From: Candidatus Kryptoniota bacterium | GTDB taxonomy: Bacteria > Bacteroidota > Ignavibacteria > Kryptoniales > JAKASW01 | Direction: 5' to 3' | Assembly (NCBI GenBank): GCA_024641705.1 | Contig: JAHECO010000001.1 | Span: 259,897 to 323,896, forward strand | Length of the DNA stretch: 64,000 nucleotides | Shown: positions 29,688-40,130 of the stretch, one piece after another | How the letters are laid out: each line of letters opens with the position of its first letter | Position numbering within the stretch: the stretch's first letter is position 1 | Program-made: the position numbers and the translations under genes | The notes under the pieces: generated by a model | Database searches by the model: none | Told to the model about the DNA's origin: nothing | Seen by the model: only the letters and a program-made list of their open reading frames with translations

Positions 29688-30974
29688 GTGGATTACAAGA
29701 TTACAGGCCTCGGCGGATTGAAGAAACAGCTCGAGGTAACTGCAATGCCGGAAGATACCGAGGTGAAGGACAAGTTTCACTCGGCATACTCCGAATTTCA
29801 GAAGAACGCCGCCGTGCCCGGCTTCAGAAAAGGCAAGACCCCCATCGAAATTGTGAAGAAGCGATACGGTGAAGAGATCGAATCCGAATCGATACCCGAT
29901 ATTGTCAACGAGATCGTCAAAGATATATTTGAGAAGGAGAATATGAAAGTCGCGGGCGTCGTCGACTACAATTTCGAGACGCGCAAACAGGGCGACCCGT
30001 TGCATTTCTTCTTGACTTATGAAGTCGTCCCGATGATAGAGCCGCAGGGCTACACGGGGATGAAACTGGAACGTGCGATGTACAGGATACTCCCGGAAAC
30101 TGTCGACCATGAGCTCCTGCATATCCGCGAAGCAAACTCCGAGTTACAGGAGACCGAATCGCTGGCGGATGATAAGGCTGTCGTGACGATGGATCTGCAG
30201 GTACTCGACGAGCAGGGCGTTCCGTTGATAGGCCAGAGACGGGAGAACTACAAGATCGACCTCCGCAGTAAAGCGCCCGAGCTGAGCGATGTGAGAGAGA
30301 GGCTGCTAAAGTCCAAGGTCGGCGACGAGTTTAATATGGAGCTGGAAACTTTCGACAAGGCCGGGCAGCCTTCCGGAAAGAAACCGTTCAAGGTTTCGGT
30401 GAAGAAGATGCAGAAACTCGTTATGCCCGAGCTTACCGACGAGTTCGCGAAAAAAGTGTCGGGCGGCAAAATGGAGAGTCTGGAAGCGCTCAAGAAAGAT
30501 GTCGAAAGAGAACTGGAGCATTATTACGAAGATAAGGCGGAAGAGGAACTAAGGGACAAGATTGCCGCGGAGCTTCTTAAGATAAACGAGTTCGAAGTCC
30601 CCGAAAGCATGGTCGAAGATTATCTGACCGACCTCGTCGAGGAACTTAAGAAGCAGTCGAACAACCAGGAGGTGGACGAGCATTTCGTGCGGGAACGATA
30701 CCGGGAAGCCGCGGTACGGGCGGTGAAATGGAACCTGCTCGCCGCTGCCATTATCCAGAAGGAGAACCTTAAACTGGACGATTCGGTCCTGGAGAAGACC
30801 GCCGACGATGAAGCTGCAAAGTACAGGCTCGACAGGTCGAAACTCCTTGATTTCTACAAGAACTCGAGCGACGTCAAGAACAAGCTCCTGTTCAACGAGA
30901 TGTTCAATTTCGTCGTAGACAAGGCGGAAGTAACGCTCGCAGACAAAACACCGACTCACGAACACGAGGACTGA
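29688..30974 (+). CDS. tig: trigger factor
   Basis: N-term '[40 protein letters not shown]'; PPIase and C-terminal domains; adjacent to clpP/clpX; GTG start. Confidence 0.92.
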   Translation: MDYKITGLGGLKKQLEVTAMPEDTEVKDKFHSAYSEFQKNAAVPGFRKGKTPIEIVKKRYGEEIESESIPDIVNEIVKDIFEKENMKVAGVVDYNFETRKQGDPLHFFLTYEVVPMIEPQGYTGMKLERAMYRILPETVDHELLHIREANSELQETESLADDKAVVTMDLQVLDEQGVPLIGQRRENYKIDLRSKAPELSDVRERLLKSKVGDEFNMELETFDKAGQPSGKKPFKVSVKKMQKLVMPELTDEFAKKVSGGKMESLEALKKDVERELEHYYEDKAEEELRDKIAAELLKINEFEVPESMVEDYLTDLVEELKKQSNNQEVDEHFVRERYREAAVRAVKWNLLAAAIIQKENLKLDDSVLEKTADDEAAKYRLDRSKLLDFYKNSSDVKNKLLFNEMFNFVVDKAEVTLADKTPTHEHED

Positions 30975-30978
30975 TAAG

Positions 30979-31650
30979 ATGGCATTCTCAGACGAAAGCA
31001 ATATCATACCCCCCGGCATCTCAAATAAGCCCGGGCGAATGGGGATCTACAACCAGCTGACGATTCCGTACGTAATCGAGCAGACGGGACGCGGCGAAAG
31101 GGCGTACGACATCTTCTCCAGGCTTCTTAAGGAGCGGATTATTTTCATCGGAACGGCGATAGACGACACCGTAGCAAGTCTGGTGATTGCCCAGCTCCTG
31201 TTCCTTGAAAGTGAAGATCCGAACAAGGACATCAACGTTTACATAAACAGCCCCGGGGGGAGCGTCTCGGCGGGTCTGGCGATCTATGACACGATGCAGT
31301 ACGTGCGGCCGGACATAGCGACGACTTGCGTCGGACTTGCAGCCAGCATGGGCGCGGTCCTGCTCACCGGCGGAAGCGCTGCGAAAAGGACTTCTCTCCC
31401 CAACGCGAGGATCATGATCCACCAGCCGTGGGGAGGCTTCCAGGGCACCGCCGCCGACATCAGCATCCAGGCTGAAGAGGTTATCAAAACCAAAAAGCGG
31501 CTGAACGAGATATTGGCCCGCCATTCGGGCAGGCCTATCGACCAAATTGAAAAAGATACGGACAGGGATTATTTTATGTCCGCCGACGAGGCTGTGAAAT
31601 ACGGTTTGATCGATAACGTTCTGGCTAAAAGAGAAAGCAAAAAGAAGTGA
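30979..31650 (+). CDS. clpP: ATP-dependent Clp protease proteolytic subunit
   Basis: '[20 protein letters not shown]', '[11 protein letters not shown]', '[13 protein letters not shown]'. Confidence 0.97.
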   Translation: MAFSDESNIIPPGISNKPGRMGIYNQLTIPYVIEQTGRGERAYDIFSRLLKERIIFIGTAIDDTVASLVIAQLLFLESEDPNKDINVYINSPGGSVSAGLAIYDTMQYVRPDIATTCVGLAASMGAVLLTGGSAAKRTSLPNARIMIHQPWGGFQGTAADISIQAEEVIKTKKRLNEILARHSGRPIDQIEKDTDRDYFMSADEAVKYGLIDNVLAKRESKKK

Positions 31651-31677
31651 AACTAACTCGGAGTCAAAAGAAACTAT

Positions 31678-31797
31678 ATGAGCAATCTGTTACTGCTCGT
31701 AATGCTGATTTTCATTGTATTGTTTGCTATAGCGGTTCCAACCGTCATATCGGATATGAGAAACGAACGACAAAAGAATATGAATAGGGAATACTGA
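31678..31797 (+). CDS. 39-aa single-pass membrane peptide between clpP and clpX
   Basis: Hand-translated: MSNLLLLVMLIFIVLFAIAVPTVISDMRNERQKNMNREY*; ends 6 bp before clpX ATG; below the length cut-off of the supplied ORF track. Confidence 0.55.
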   Translation: MSNLLLLVMLIFIVLFAIAVPTVISDMRNERQKNMNREY

Positions 31798-31803
31798 TAG
31801 TTA

Positions 31804-33069
31804 ATGACCAAACAGCACCAGGAGGAAATGCGTTGCTCTTTCTGCGGGCGTGAGGCGAAAGAAGTAAAGAGCCTCGTTGCCGGACCGGGCGACGTTTACA
31901 TCTGCGACATATGCGTCGAACATTCTGTCGAGATTCTGCGAAGCAACATCCCCGCGTATAAGCAGCATGCCGAGGACCTCTCGGGAAGGGCACCGTTGAC
32001 CCCCGTGGAGATAAAGGCTGCGCTTGACGAGTACGTGATCGGACAGGAGCACGCAAAGAAAATCCTCTCGGTTGCAGTCTACAACCACTACAAACGGATT
32101 TCACTTCCGCACGGACTTAGCTCGGAAGACGACACCGAAATCGAAAAGAGCAACATCATTCTGATAGGTCCGACCGGGACCGGCAAGACCCTCCTGGCAC
32201 AGACTCTTGCCAAGATACTGAACGTGCCGTTTGCGATCGCAGATGCCACGACACTGACCGAGGCGGGCTATGTCGGCGACGACGTAGAGACGATCCTGGT
32301 TCACCTCCTTCAGAATACCGACTACGACGTTACGCGCGCTGAAAGAGGGATCGTCTATGTCGACGAGATAGACAAGATCGCCCGTAAGAGCGATACCCCG
32401 TCGATCACCCGCGATGTCTCCGGCGAAGGGGTCCAGCAGGCACTCCTGAAAATACTGGAGGGAACGACGGCCGGCGTTCCGCCGCGCGGCGGGAGAAAAC
32501 ACCCGGAGCAACCTCTCATCAACGTAAACACGAGGAATATTCTCTTCATATGCGGAGGTGCCTTCGAAGGGCTGGAAAAAATCATCGCCCGGCGGGTGAG
32601 CAAGAACCCCATGGGCTTCGGTGCGGAGATTCGATCGGTCAAGGACGACGAGGTCAACGAACTCCTTCCACTCGTTCAGCCGGACGACCTGCTGAAGTTC
32701 GGCCTGATCCCCGAATTTATAGGGAGGTTGCCGGTAGTCGCAACGCTCCACACCCTCAGCGACCAGGCAATGAAAGACATCCTGACGCTTCCGAAAAACT
32801 CACTTGTGAAACAGTACATGAAACTGTTCAAGCTTGAGGAGGTTGAACTCGAATTCGAGGACGAAGCACTTATGGCGATCGTCAAGAAGGCGGTGGAGCG
32901 CGGGACAGGCGCGCGCGGACTGCGTTCCATACTGGAAGAGAAGATGCTCGACATCATGTATAACCTCCCCTCGATGTCCGACGTTGCGAAATGCGTCATA
33001 ACGCGCGATGTCGTCGCGTCCGGAGCGGATCCCCTTTTCCTCAGGAAACGGAAACAGGCTACGGCCTGA
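31804..33069 (+). CDS. clpX: ATP-dependent Clp protease ATP-binding subunit
   Basis: Zinc-binding N-term '[29 protein letters not shown]', Walker A '[15 protein letters not shown]', '[12 protein letters not shown]'. Confidence 0.97.
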   Translation: MTKQHQEEMRCSFCGREAKEVKSLVAGPGDVYICDICVEHSVEILRSNIPAYKQHAEDLSGRAPLTPVEIKAALDEYVIGQEHAKKILSVAVYNHYKRISLPHGLSSEDDTEIEKSNIILIGPTGTGKTLLAQTLAKILNVPFAIADATTLTEAGYVGDDVETILVHLLQNTDYDVTRAERGIVYVDEIDKIARKSDTPSITRDVSGEGVQQALLKILEGTTAGVPPRGGRKHPEQPLINVNTRNILFICGGAFEGLEKIIARRVSKNPMGFGAEIRSVKDDEVNELLPLVQPDDLLKFGLIPEFIGRLPVVATLHTLSDQAMKDILTLPKNSLVKQYMKLFKLEEVELEFEDEALMAIVKKAVERGTGARGLRSILEEKMLDIMYNLPSMSDVAKCVITRDVVASGADPLFLRKRKQATA

Positions 33070-33075
33070 TCCGGT

Positions 33076-33768
33076 CTACCTCCCAATCAACCCCGCGAAA
33101 ACCCGTATCTGAAGCTGCGGCTGCTTGTCGCTGTTCGTCCGCACGGTGATGTAACCGTCGACGTCTCGTCCGTTCACGGGATCGATGAAGAGAGTCAGGT
33201 TGGCGAATTCCCCCGGCTTCAATACCTTCTTCGAAAGCTTGTAGGTTATCTCCTGCGTGGGGATCTCCACTCCTGTGATCTTCATTACCTCGTCGGTCGT
33301 GTTGGACAGTGTAACCTCGGTACTGTCAGGCCTGCCCACGCGCACATTGTTGAAAAGCACGTAACCGGGCGTAGGCTGAAGGGCGTAAGCAACATACCCC
33401 GTCATCTTGACCGTCACCAGCCTGTCCTTCGGAAAGGAATTCACGACATATACATACTTCGTGACTTCGCCGATGTAGCCGGTGGGATTGAATTGTATCT
33501 TGACCTCTGTCTGCTGACCGGGTGCAAGCACGCTGTCCGACAATAGAGCAGCCGTGCAGCCGCAGCTGGTAGTTACTTTCATGATCGTTACCGTATCGCT
33601 GCCGGCATTTTTCAGTGTAATCGCCTTGTGAACCATTGCACCGGTCTGGTAGATCTTCCCGAAGCTGATGGCATTCCCTTCGACAACGGTGAGCTGCGCG
33701 CTTGCGTTCTGAGCCGAGCCTCCGGCCAGAATGAGTAATGCGCAGAAGCGAATAATGTGGTTTCTCAT
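33076..33768 (-). CDS. DUF1573 domain-containing secreted protein
   Basis: 'ITLKNAGSDTVTIMKVTTSCGCTAALLSDSVLAPGQQTEVKIQFNPTGYIGEVTKYVYV'. Confidence 0.85.
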   Translation of the reverse strand: MRNHIIRFCALLILAGGSAQNASAQLTVVEGNAISFGKIYQTGAMVHKAITLKNAGSDTVTIMKVTTSCGCTAALLSDSVLAPGQQTEVKIQFNPTGYIGEVTKYVYVVNSFPKDRLVTVKMTGYVAYALQPTPGYVLFNNVRVGRPDSTEVTLSNTTDEVMKITGVEIPTQEITYKLSKKVLKPGEFANLTLFIDPVNGRDVDGYITVRTNSDKQPQLQIRVFAGLIGR

Positions 33769-34250
33769 TTCTTCTTTCCAGTAAATAGCCTTAGTAATTC
33801 CGGATCCGCCGTGCCCGTCGATTCCGGCTTTTCAGACGGGGAACCCGCCGACAACGGGCGCGCTGGGACTTTGTTTCGTACCTTCGCAAGAAAATCGGCG
33901 GTGCTCATGGTCTTGGCCCCGCACTCTCTCGCGTAGCTGACGATCGAGCGGTCGTCGGAGACCACAAGGAGCGATCGCCGCCTCGTATGCCTGCCGATCT
34001 CGCGTTTGATGGCGTCGTCGGCGGTCTCGCCGTTGGCGGTGAACCTGACCGTTACTCCGGGCGCCTCTCTGTCGGACGACGCCGTGAACCGGCCGTCGAA
34101 GAACACGGTAACCTCTTCATTTCTGAATTGGCCGGAGCCGACAATTTCGGATATGAACTCCGTGCGGCCGGCCTTGCTGTCGTTGCGGAGTCTCCTGGAC
34201 AACTTCTCATCGGAGAGAACGACGTTGAATCCGTCAACTAGCCAGCGCAT
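33765..34250 (-). CDS. NYN (YacP-like) domain RNA-binding/nuclease protein
   Basis: 'MRWLVDGFNVVLSDEKLSRRL', 'VTVFFDGRF', 'LLVVSDDRSIVSYARECGAKTMSTADFL'. Confidence 0.82.
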   Translation of the reverse strand: MRWLVDGFNVVLSDEKLSRRLRNDSKAGRTEFISEIVGSGQFRNEEVTVFFDGRFTASSDREAPGVTVRFTANGETADDAIKREIGRHTRRRSLLVVSDDRSIVSYARECGAKTMSTADFLAKVRNKVPARPLSAGSPSEKPESTGTADPELLRLFTGKKK

Positions 34251-35060
34251 ATGGAAATATAACCCCAAGCCGGGGATCATTCAAAAGAGATGAAGCGCGT
34301 GTGCGAGCCTGCTTTGAATGAGACGATGGCGAATCAAGATCCTCTCCTCTCAAAAAAGTTTCGCCTTCTCGATAAGACGCCGAGCTCGCAGAGGGATCGA
34401 GTAGTTACAATTGTCCTATGCGGCTTTTCCGAATAAATACATTCCCTTGCCGAAAAGTATCCGGCATGTTATCGGAGCACGATTTGTACCATCGAGCAGG
34501 GATATACGGCGAAGTGAGGAGAGAGGGCGGAAGCTGGGGATAATTTTCAGGGAGTTGCCTTAACAGTGGGAGCCCAAAGGGCTAGACACTCCGGATCTCG
34601 TTGCAGCGGGGAGGAGGGCGCACAAAGCGGAGGAGTGCCGGATGCCCCTCTGTATGAGGGATGTCCCCGGCCAGTTCAGAGGTTTGCCAGTCAACCATTT
34701 CGCATTTTGCGACTATTCTTCGTTAAACGCAACCGAGGCACCACTGCATCCCCCTGAAACAACACGATTTAGGGATAGATTTCCGGCACGTAATTGGAAG
34801 AGTATACACCAGTTAGATAAGATTTGGTTCCTTTAACAAGTATGAAGATCGAAGGGCGGCTTGAAGCGGCGAATTTTATCCAAAGAATTTATGAAGAGTT
34901 GCATACCCGCAAACAGCCCCCTGACATGGGAAGAAGGTCTTGCCGCTCAGTTATCCCACGCTGCCACAAATCGCGAAGCACGACTCGCATGCCCTAATGC
35001 AGCCTCCTAATTTAGCGGTCAAACCCCAAGTAAAGATTCTTCTTCCCGCTGCGGAAAACA

Positions 35061-35093
35061 GGCACTCCTGCCCGGGAGTGCCTCGTTTTTTTT
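35061..35093 (+). terminator. Rho-independent terminator
   Basis: GGCACTCC-tgcccg-GGAGTGCC followed by TCG and an 8-T run. Confidence 0.8.
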
Positions 35094-35162
35094 ACCGATA
35101 ATGCGGTTAGCGCTTTCAAAACGGCGAGGGTCGTTCTGTCGGGCAGAAAACCAAGGACTTCA

Positions 35163-35489
35163 TTGTTAGTATCGGCGGTAGAGAATACAAGGAAATTGTT
35201 TAAAACTAGAGAACAGCGCGACTTATTGTTTGGCAGCTTGATAGGTGCCACGGTAATCGCGATCATTGTCACGTCGGCGAGTCATTTCATACATGCTGAT
35301 CAGGCAGGTTTGGAAAGAATCGTCATAGGTGGTGTTTCTGGAGGATTTGGCGGAGTCGTTGGACTCCTTATAATTAGCGAGATCGTGGACCGCAAATGGC
35401 TTCGGGCGGTCCTTTTATCCGCCGCTGTTGGGATCTTGGATGGGCTTCTGGTCGGAGTTGCCGTCGCACTATTCCCATCCATGTTTTGA
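35163..35489 (+). CDS. putative small membrane protein (Gly-rich TM segments)
   Basis: 108 aa, TTG start, 3 hydrophobic segments; no recognised family. Confidence 0.45.
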   Translation: MLVSAVENTRKLFKTREQRDLLFGSLIGATVIAIIVTSASHFIHADQAGLERIVIGGVSGGFGGVVGLLIISEIVDRKWLRAVLLSAAVGILDGLLVGVAVALFPSMF

Positions 35490-35684
35490 TGAAGCACAAG
35501 ACGTGATGCTCAAGCACCTTTTGATTTTTTTCAAACCCGCCTAGTTTCCGCTTGACTAAGACTGTAACCCTTTTTAACTTCCACAGGTCGTTTACGTAGT
35601 AATTCCCGGCGAAAGCGGCTTTTTTGTCTTGCGGCATAGGTCTGCCGCGAGGCAGTTCCCTACTTCCAGATGAAGGACGTAACG

Positions 35685-36623
35685 ATGTGGAAACTCTACT
35701 ATTACTCAAAATCCGATCTTAGCTACAAATCGATCGGGGCGGGCAAGCTTTCCGTCATGATCGTATCGTTAGTGCTCGTCTCGTCTTTTCTGACGATGCT
35801 GTCGGGGTATTTTGGGGTAGATTTGTTCGGATTGAAGAGTCTGAGGGCTGACAGCATAGCGAGAGAGAATTCGGTCTTGAAGGCTCAGCTTGCTTCATTG
35901 AATCGGCGGCTTATTTCTTTTAATCGGACAATGAAATCTCTCAGCGAGAGCGATGATCAGCTGAGAACCTCGGTGAATCTGCCCGGGATACCGGCCGACA
36001 TGCGAAAGGTTGCCGTCGGCGGCGTTTCGGAGAATGCGGACTATGGGGTTTCGGCGGATGCGAGCAGGTTGATCTCACAGGCGACCGAGACGCTGGATGC
36101 TCTGAGCAGACAGGCAGCCCTGCAGGAGGAGAGCTACTCTGCGATCCTCCAGAAGTACAGGAGTAATCAGCAGTTGTTTGCACATATTCCGGCGATCGAT
36201 CCGATCCGGGAAGGGGTTATCTCGGACGGTTTCGGAATGAGGTTTCACCCCATCCTGCATATGCGCCTTATGCATGAAGGGATAGATATCGTTGCCGATG
36301 TGGGCACTCATGTCCACGTGACGGGTGACGGGGTTGTCAGCTACGTCGGGCAGCGCGGCGGATACGGTAACGTCGTAGAGATCGATCACGGGTTCGGGTA
36401 TTCGACCGTGTACGGTCATCTTGAAAAGGCGCTTGTTAGAGAAGGACAAAGAGTGAAACGGGGTCAGGTCATCGCCCTCAGCGGTGACACAGGTCTCTCG
36501 ACAGGGCCCCATTTGCATTACGAGGTCATAAAGAATGGTGTTCATGTTAACCCTGCTGCATATTTCTTTAACGGGCGCGAGTACAACGAGGCTGGATTCT
36601 ACAGCGAACTTGCAACAAAATGA
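35685..36623 (+). CDS. M23 family metallopeptidase
   Basis: LytM motif 'MRFHPILHMRLMHEGIDIVADVGTHVHVTGDGVVSYVG...HGFGYSTVYGHLEKALVREGQ...TGLSTGPHLHYEV'; N-terminal TM and coiled coil. Confidence 0.92.
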   Translation: MWKLYYYSKSDLSYKSIGAGKLSVMIVSLVLVSSFLTMLSGYFGVDLFGLKSLRADSIARENSVLKAQLASLNRRLISFNRTMKSLSESDDQLRTSVNLPGIPADMRKVAVGGVSENADYGVSADASRLISQATETLDALSRQAALQEESYSAILQKYRSNQQLFAHIPAIDPIREGVISDGFGMRFHPILHMRLMHEGIDIVADVGTHVHVTGDGVVSYVGQRGGYGNVVEIDHGFGYSTVYGHLEKALVREGQRVKRGQVIALSGDTGLSTGPHLHYEVIKNGVHVNPAAYFFNGREYNEAGFYSELATK

Positions 36624-36686
36624 ATTTGTTTTACCTGATGAAGATGCAAGGCGTTAAGCGCCGTGGAAAGAAAGGAGGTAAATGAT

Positions 36687-36911
36687 ATGATATGGACGCC
36701 GGAGCTCGCTACCTACCTTGAGGATGCTCCTTGGCCTGCGACGAAAGATGAGCTTATTGATTATGCCGTAAGAACCGGAGCACCGATAGAGGTTCTTGAG
36801 AATCTGCGTGAGCTGGAAGATACCGATGAACCATACGAGAGTATAGAGGAGATTTGGCCCGATTACCCCAGTGACGAAGATTTCTTTTACGAAGACGAGA
36901 GCGAGTACTAA
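36687..36911 (+). CDS. DUF2795-like small acidic protein
   Basis: 'LATYLEDAPWPATKDELIDYAVRTGAPIEVLENLRELEDTDEPYESIEEIW'; strong SD AAAGGAGG upstream of ATG 36687. Confidence 0.75.
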   Translation: MIWTPELATYLEDAPWPATKDELIDYAVRTGAPIEVLENLRELEDTDEPYESIEEIWPDYPSDEDFFYEDESEY

Positions 36912-36931
36912 AACAGAGCTTTATATGCATG

Positions 36932-36968
36932 AGCCCGGCTGGATTCTCGAATTCAACCGGGCTTTTTT
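36932..36968 (+). terminator. Rho-independent terminator
   Basis: AGCCCGG...CCGGGCT followed by T run. Confidence 0.7.
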
Positions 36969-36987
36969 GTATCTTTACACATATCCG

Positions 36988-38988
36988 ATGAAACGACTCG
37001 TTATTCTGTTGCTGTTTCTCACGGCGGTGCCGGCTGCGAAAGCGCAGGATAACATAATGATTCGTTCCATCTCTTTCGTGGGGAACAAGACGTTCAAAAG
37101 CGACAACCTACGGAGCATCATGCTCACCAAAGAATCTCCGGGCGCGTTCTGGCGCTTTACGTACAGCCTCGGACATGTCATAGGCGATTCCGCACAGTAC
37201 CTCGACCCGCTGGTTCTGAGAGCGGATCTCCAGAGGATCAAGCAATTCTACCTCGACAACGGTTTCATATATGCACGCGTGGATAGTTCCCTCAATTATG
37301 ACCGGGAAGACGGGAGCGTGGACATAACTGTAAACATAGACGAAGGTCCGCCGGCATATATTGCATCGGTCCACTATTTCGGTGTGGCAGACAGTACAAA
37401 AAAGTTTCTTGAACTCCTGAACGAGAAACCCAACATCTACGTCGGCGAGAGGTACTCGGCAAAGCTAGTCGACGCGGAGCTGCAGCGCGTGCTCGGCCTG
37501 CTCCAGAACGACGGCTATGCTTACGCAAGGAAGGACAGCGCTGTGGTCACCTTCAGTCCCCCAACCGATACGGTACCGACAAGTGTCAAATTCTATATCC
37601 ATTCGGGCGCGCAGTATCGCTGGGGCCAGCTTTCGGTTCTTCCTGTCGATAGCGGCAAGATCCCGTTCGAAAAACGCATTGTCCTTCGCGAAATGCTTTT
37701 CAAGCCCGGCGACGTCTACAGCGTCGCGAAGAAGGCCCAGAGCGAACAAAGGCTGTACGCGCTGAACATGTTCGAAGCGGCCAGGATAGTAACTCCCGAG
37801 AAACCCCCGGTGAAGGACTCCCTGCCGGGTGTTATTTCACTCAGGCTGAGGCCCACGCACGAAATAACCCCCGAACTCCTCGTTGACGACGAGAACAACG
37901 CGTTCAACTTCGGAGGCGGTCTCGGGTATCTCCACAGGGATTTTCTCGGCGACGCACGCCTCCTTAGTCTGAACACAAGCCTCCTCCTCCAGTCTTTTCA
38001 GCTCGTGACTTTCAGCTCCAAGGTGCTGAGCGACACGGTGACCGTGGGGAGGATCGATGCTACAGCCCAGCTCACGCAGCCATATTTCTTCTCCAACGCG
38101 ACTAGCCTGACGTGGGGTGTCTCATTCCTGGTAGACAAGCAGATGCCGTATGTCCAGCTCGTCTTGAGAAACAAGATTCGCGTCAGCGACAGGCTCGCCG
38201 AATTTACCACAGGCTACCTCGACTGGGATATTGAGCGCGCGAAAGTCGACTCCCTGCAGGCCATCCCTCTGCCGCCCGGTCTGGAGACGCCGCAGTTTAA
38301 CTCCATCCTGTCGTTCACATTACAGAGGGACAAAACCAACGATGTGTTCTCGCCGACGAGCGGATTCTTCAACCTCCTGACAATAGAAGAAGGCGGCATA
38401 CTGCCCAACCTTATCCATTCGCTCTTCAAGCACTCCGACTTTCCTTACGCGCAGTACTGGAAAGTCACGCTCCTCGGGAAGTGGTTCTTCTCACTGAACG
38501 AGAACGCGACGAACGTGTTTGCGATGAAAACGAAGATCGGGTACGCACAGGAGTATGGTACTTACCAGCAGAATCTTGAAGGCCCTATACCGCTGAACTA
38601 CAGGTACTTCGCGGGAGGATCCGGGAGTATAAGGGGATGGCGCACGCGCGAACTCGGAAACGTGCAGTCCCCGGAGTACGGCGGCAACATGTTGCTCGAG
38701 ATGAATTTCGAGGACAGGTTTCACATGGTGGGCGATTTTTGGGGCGTCTATTTCGTCGACGCTGGAAACTTGTGGAATTCTTACAGGCAAATAACCGTCA
38801 AGACGATCGCGGCGGCTACGGGGTTCGGCCTGCGTTATAATACTTTCTTCGGCCCGCTCAGGGTCGATTTCGGATTCAGACTGTACGATCCGGACGCCCC
38901 CGCCGGGCAGAACCTGATATTCGAGAAATCGGGGAAAGACTTGCTGCGCGAGATGGTTGTTCACTTCGGTATATTGCAGGCGTTCTGA
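36988..38988 (+). CDS. Omp85/BamA-TamA-like outer membrane protein with POTRA domains
   Basis: Signal peptide, POTRA-like N-term, C-term 'FAGGSGSIRGWRTRELG' and 'GPLRVDFGFRLYDP'. Confidence 0.9.
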   Translation: MKRLVILLLFLTAVPAAKAQDNIMIRSISFVGNKTFKSDNLRSIMLTKESPGAFWRFTYSLGHVIGDSAQYLDPLVLRADLQRIKQFYLDNGFIYARVDSSLNYDREDGSVDITVNIDEGPPAYIASVHYFGVADSTKKFLELLNEKPNIYVGERYSAKLVDAELQRVLGLLQNDGYAYARKDSAVVTFSPPTDTVPTSVKFYIHSGAQYRWGQLSVLPVDSGKIPFEKRIVLREMLFKPGDVYSVAKKAQSEQRLYALNMFEAARIVTPEKPPVKDSLPGVISLRLRPTHEITPELLVDDENNAFNFGGGLGYLHRDFLGDARLLSLNTSLLLQSFQLVTFSSKVLSDTVTVGRIDATAQLTQPYFFSNATSLTWGVSFLVDKQMPYVQLVLRNKIRVSDRLAEFTTGYLDWDIERAKVDSLQAIPLPPGLETPQFNSILSFTLQRDKTNDVFSPTSGFFNLLTIEEGGILPNLIHSLFKHSDFPYAQYWKVTLLGKWFFSLNENATNVFAMKTKIGYAQEYGTYQQNLEGPIPLNYRYFAGGSGSIRGWRTRELGNVQSPEYGGNMLLEMNFEDRFHMVGDFWGVYFVDAGNLWNSYRQITVKTIAAATGFGLRYNTFFGPLRVDFGFRLYDPDAPAGQNLIFEKSGKDLLREMVVHFGILQAF

Positions 38989-40130
38989 TGGGCTGGGGGC
39001 GCATAATCGGGCAGCAAAGAGTGAAGAACCTCGTCGGCCAGATCCTCTCTTCGGGCAAGATCCCGGGCGCTTTCCTCTTTGAAGGGCCGGAAGGAGTCGG
39101 CAAGGATGCTATGGCTGTCGAGTTGGCGAAAACCCTCAATTGTGAAAAAGGCGGATCGGAGCCGTGCGACCAGTGCGTATCCTGCAGACAGGCCGCTTCT
39201 CTTCAACATCCGAACATCCGCCTCGTCTTCTCGCTCCCGCGCGGCGACAGCGAGACAAAAGATGCCGGTCCTCTGGACAAGCTTGACGAAAAAACGGTCA
39301 GGAAAATCAGGGAAGAGATTTCTCTCAAGGCCCAGGACCCTTACCACCGCATCACGATCCCCCGGGCCCAGGTCATCAAGATCAGCAGCATAAGGGAGGT
39401 AATTCGGGAAGATTCTCTTTCCCTGTACCAGCATGGCCGGCGCGTCGTAATCGTCATGCAGGCCGAAGACGTCGGAACAGAATCGGCGAATGCCCTCCTG
39501 AAAGTTCTCGAGGAACCGAACCCCGGTACGGTTTTCATACTGACGACCAGCAGACGCAGCGCCCTCCTGCCAACGATCGTCTCGAGATGTCAGTCACTTC
39601 GGTTCGACCTCCTTTCCGAAGAGGAGATAGCGGAAGCCCTCGTGGAGCGGCATTCGGTCCAGCTTGCCGATGCCAAACTCAAAGCGCGTCTGGCAGCGGG
39701 TTCGTTCAGCAAGGCCGTGGAGCTTCTCGAGACCGATACGATGGAGATTCGGGACGAAGCGCTCGACATACTCCGCGACGTGGCGGTTCGCAACTACTCG
39801 CAGATTTCCTCCCGGGCGAGAAGGGCGCTTGAGTCGAAAGATATCCCGAGAGTCGAGACACTCCTCAAGATGCTCCAGATATGGCTCCGCGACGTGGCGA
39901 TCATGCATTTCGGATCACCCAGGGAAGTGATTAACCAGGATAGGGTGGACACGCTCGAGAAGATGGTCGCGAGTTTCGATACCACCCACCTGGTGGAGGC
40001 CGCCAACAGCATTGACGATTCAATTAAGCTCCTTTACGGCAATGTGAATTTAGGACTCCTTTTCGTAAATTTGTTATTGAACCTGAGCGGGTTGCTGAAC
40101 AAGAAGAAAGAGGCTCAAAATGTCGGATGA
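38988..40130 (+). CDS. holB: DNA polymerase III delta' subunit
   Basis: 'GAFLFEGPEGVGKDAMAVELAKTLNCEK', zinc site 'CDQCVSCRQ', 'NALLKVLEEPNPGTVFILTT'. Confidence 0.92.
   Translation: MGWGRIIGQQRVKNLVGQILSSGKIPGAFLFEGPEGVGKDAMAVELAKTLNCEKGGSEPCDQCVSCRQAASLQHPNIRLVFSLPRGDSETKDAGPLDKLDEKTVRKIREEISLKAQDPYHRITIPRAQVIKISSIREVIREDSLSLYQHGRRVVIVMQAEDVGTESANALLKVLEEPNPGTVFILTTSRRSALLPTIVSRCQSLRFDLLSEEEIAEALVERHSVQLADAKLKARLAAGSFSKAVELLETDTMEIRDEALDILRDVAVRNYSQISSRARRALESKDIPRVETLLKMLQIWLRDVAIMHFGSPREVINQDRVDTLEKMVASFDTTHLVEAANSIDDSIKLLYGNVNLGLLFVNLLLNLSGLLNKKKEAQNVG

Noticed and set aside
35631-35648. GCGGCA-TAGGTC-TGCCGC hairpin upstream of the M23 peptidase as a riboswitch
   Set aside because: Isolated 6-bp stem with no recognisable aptamer consensus
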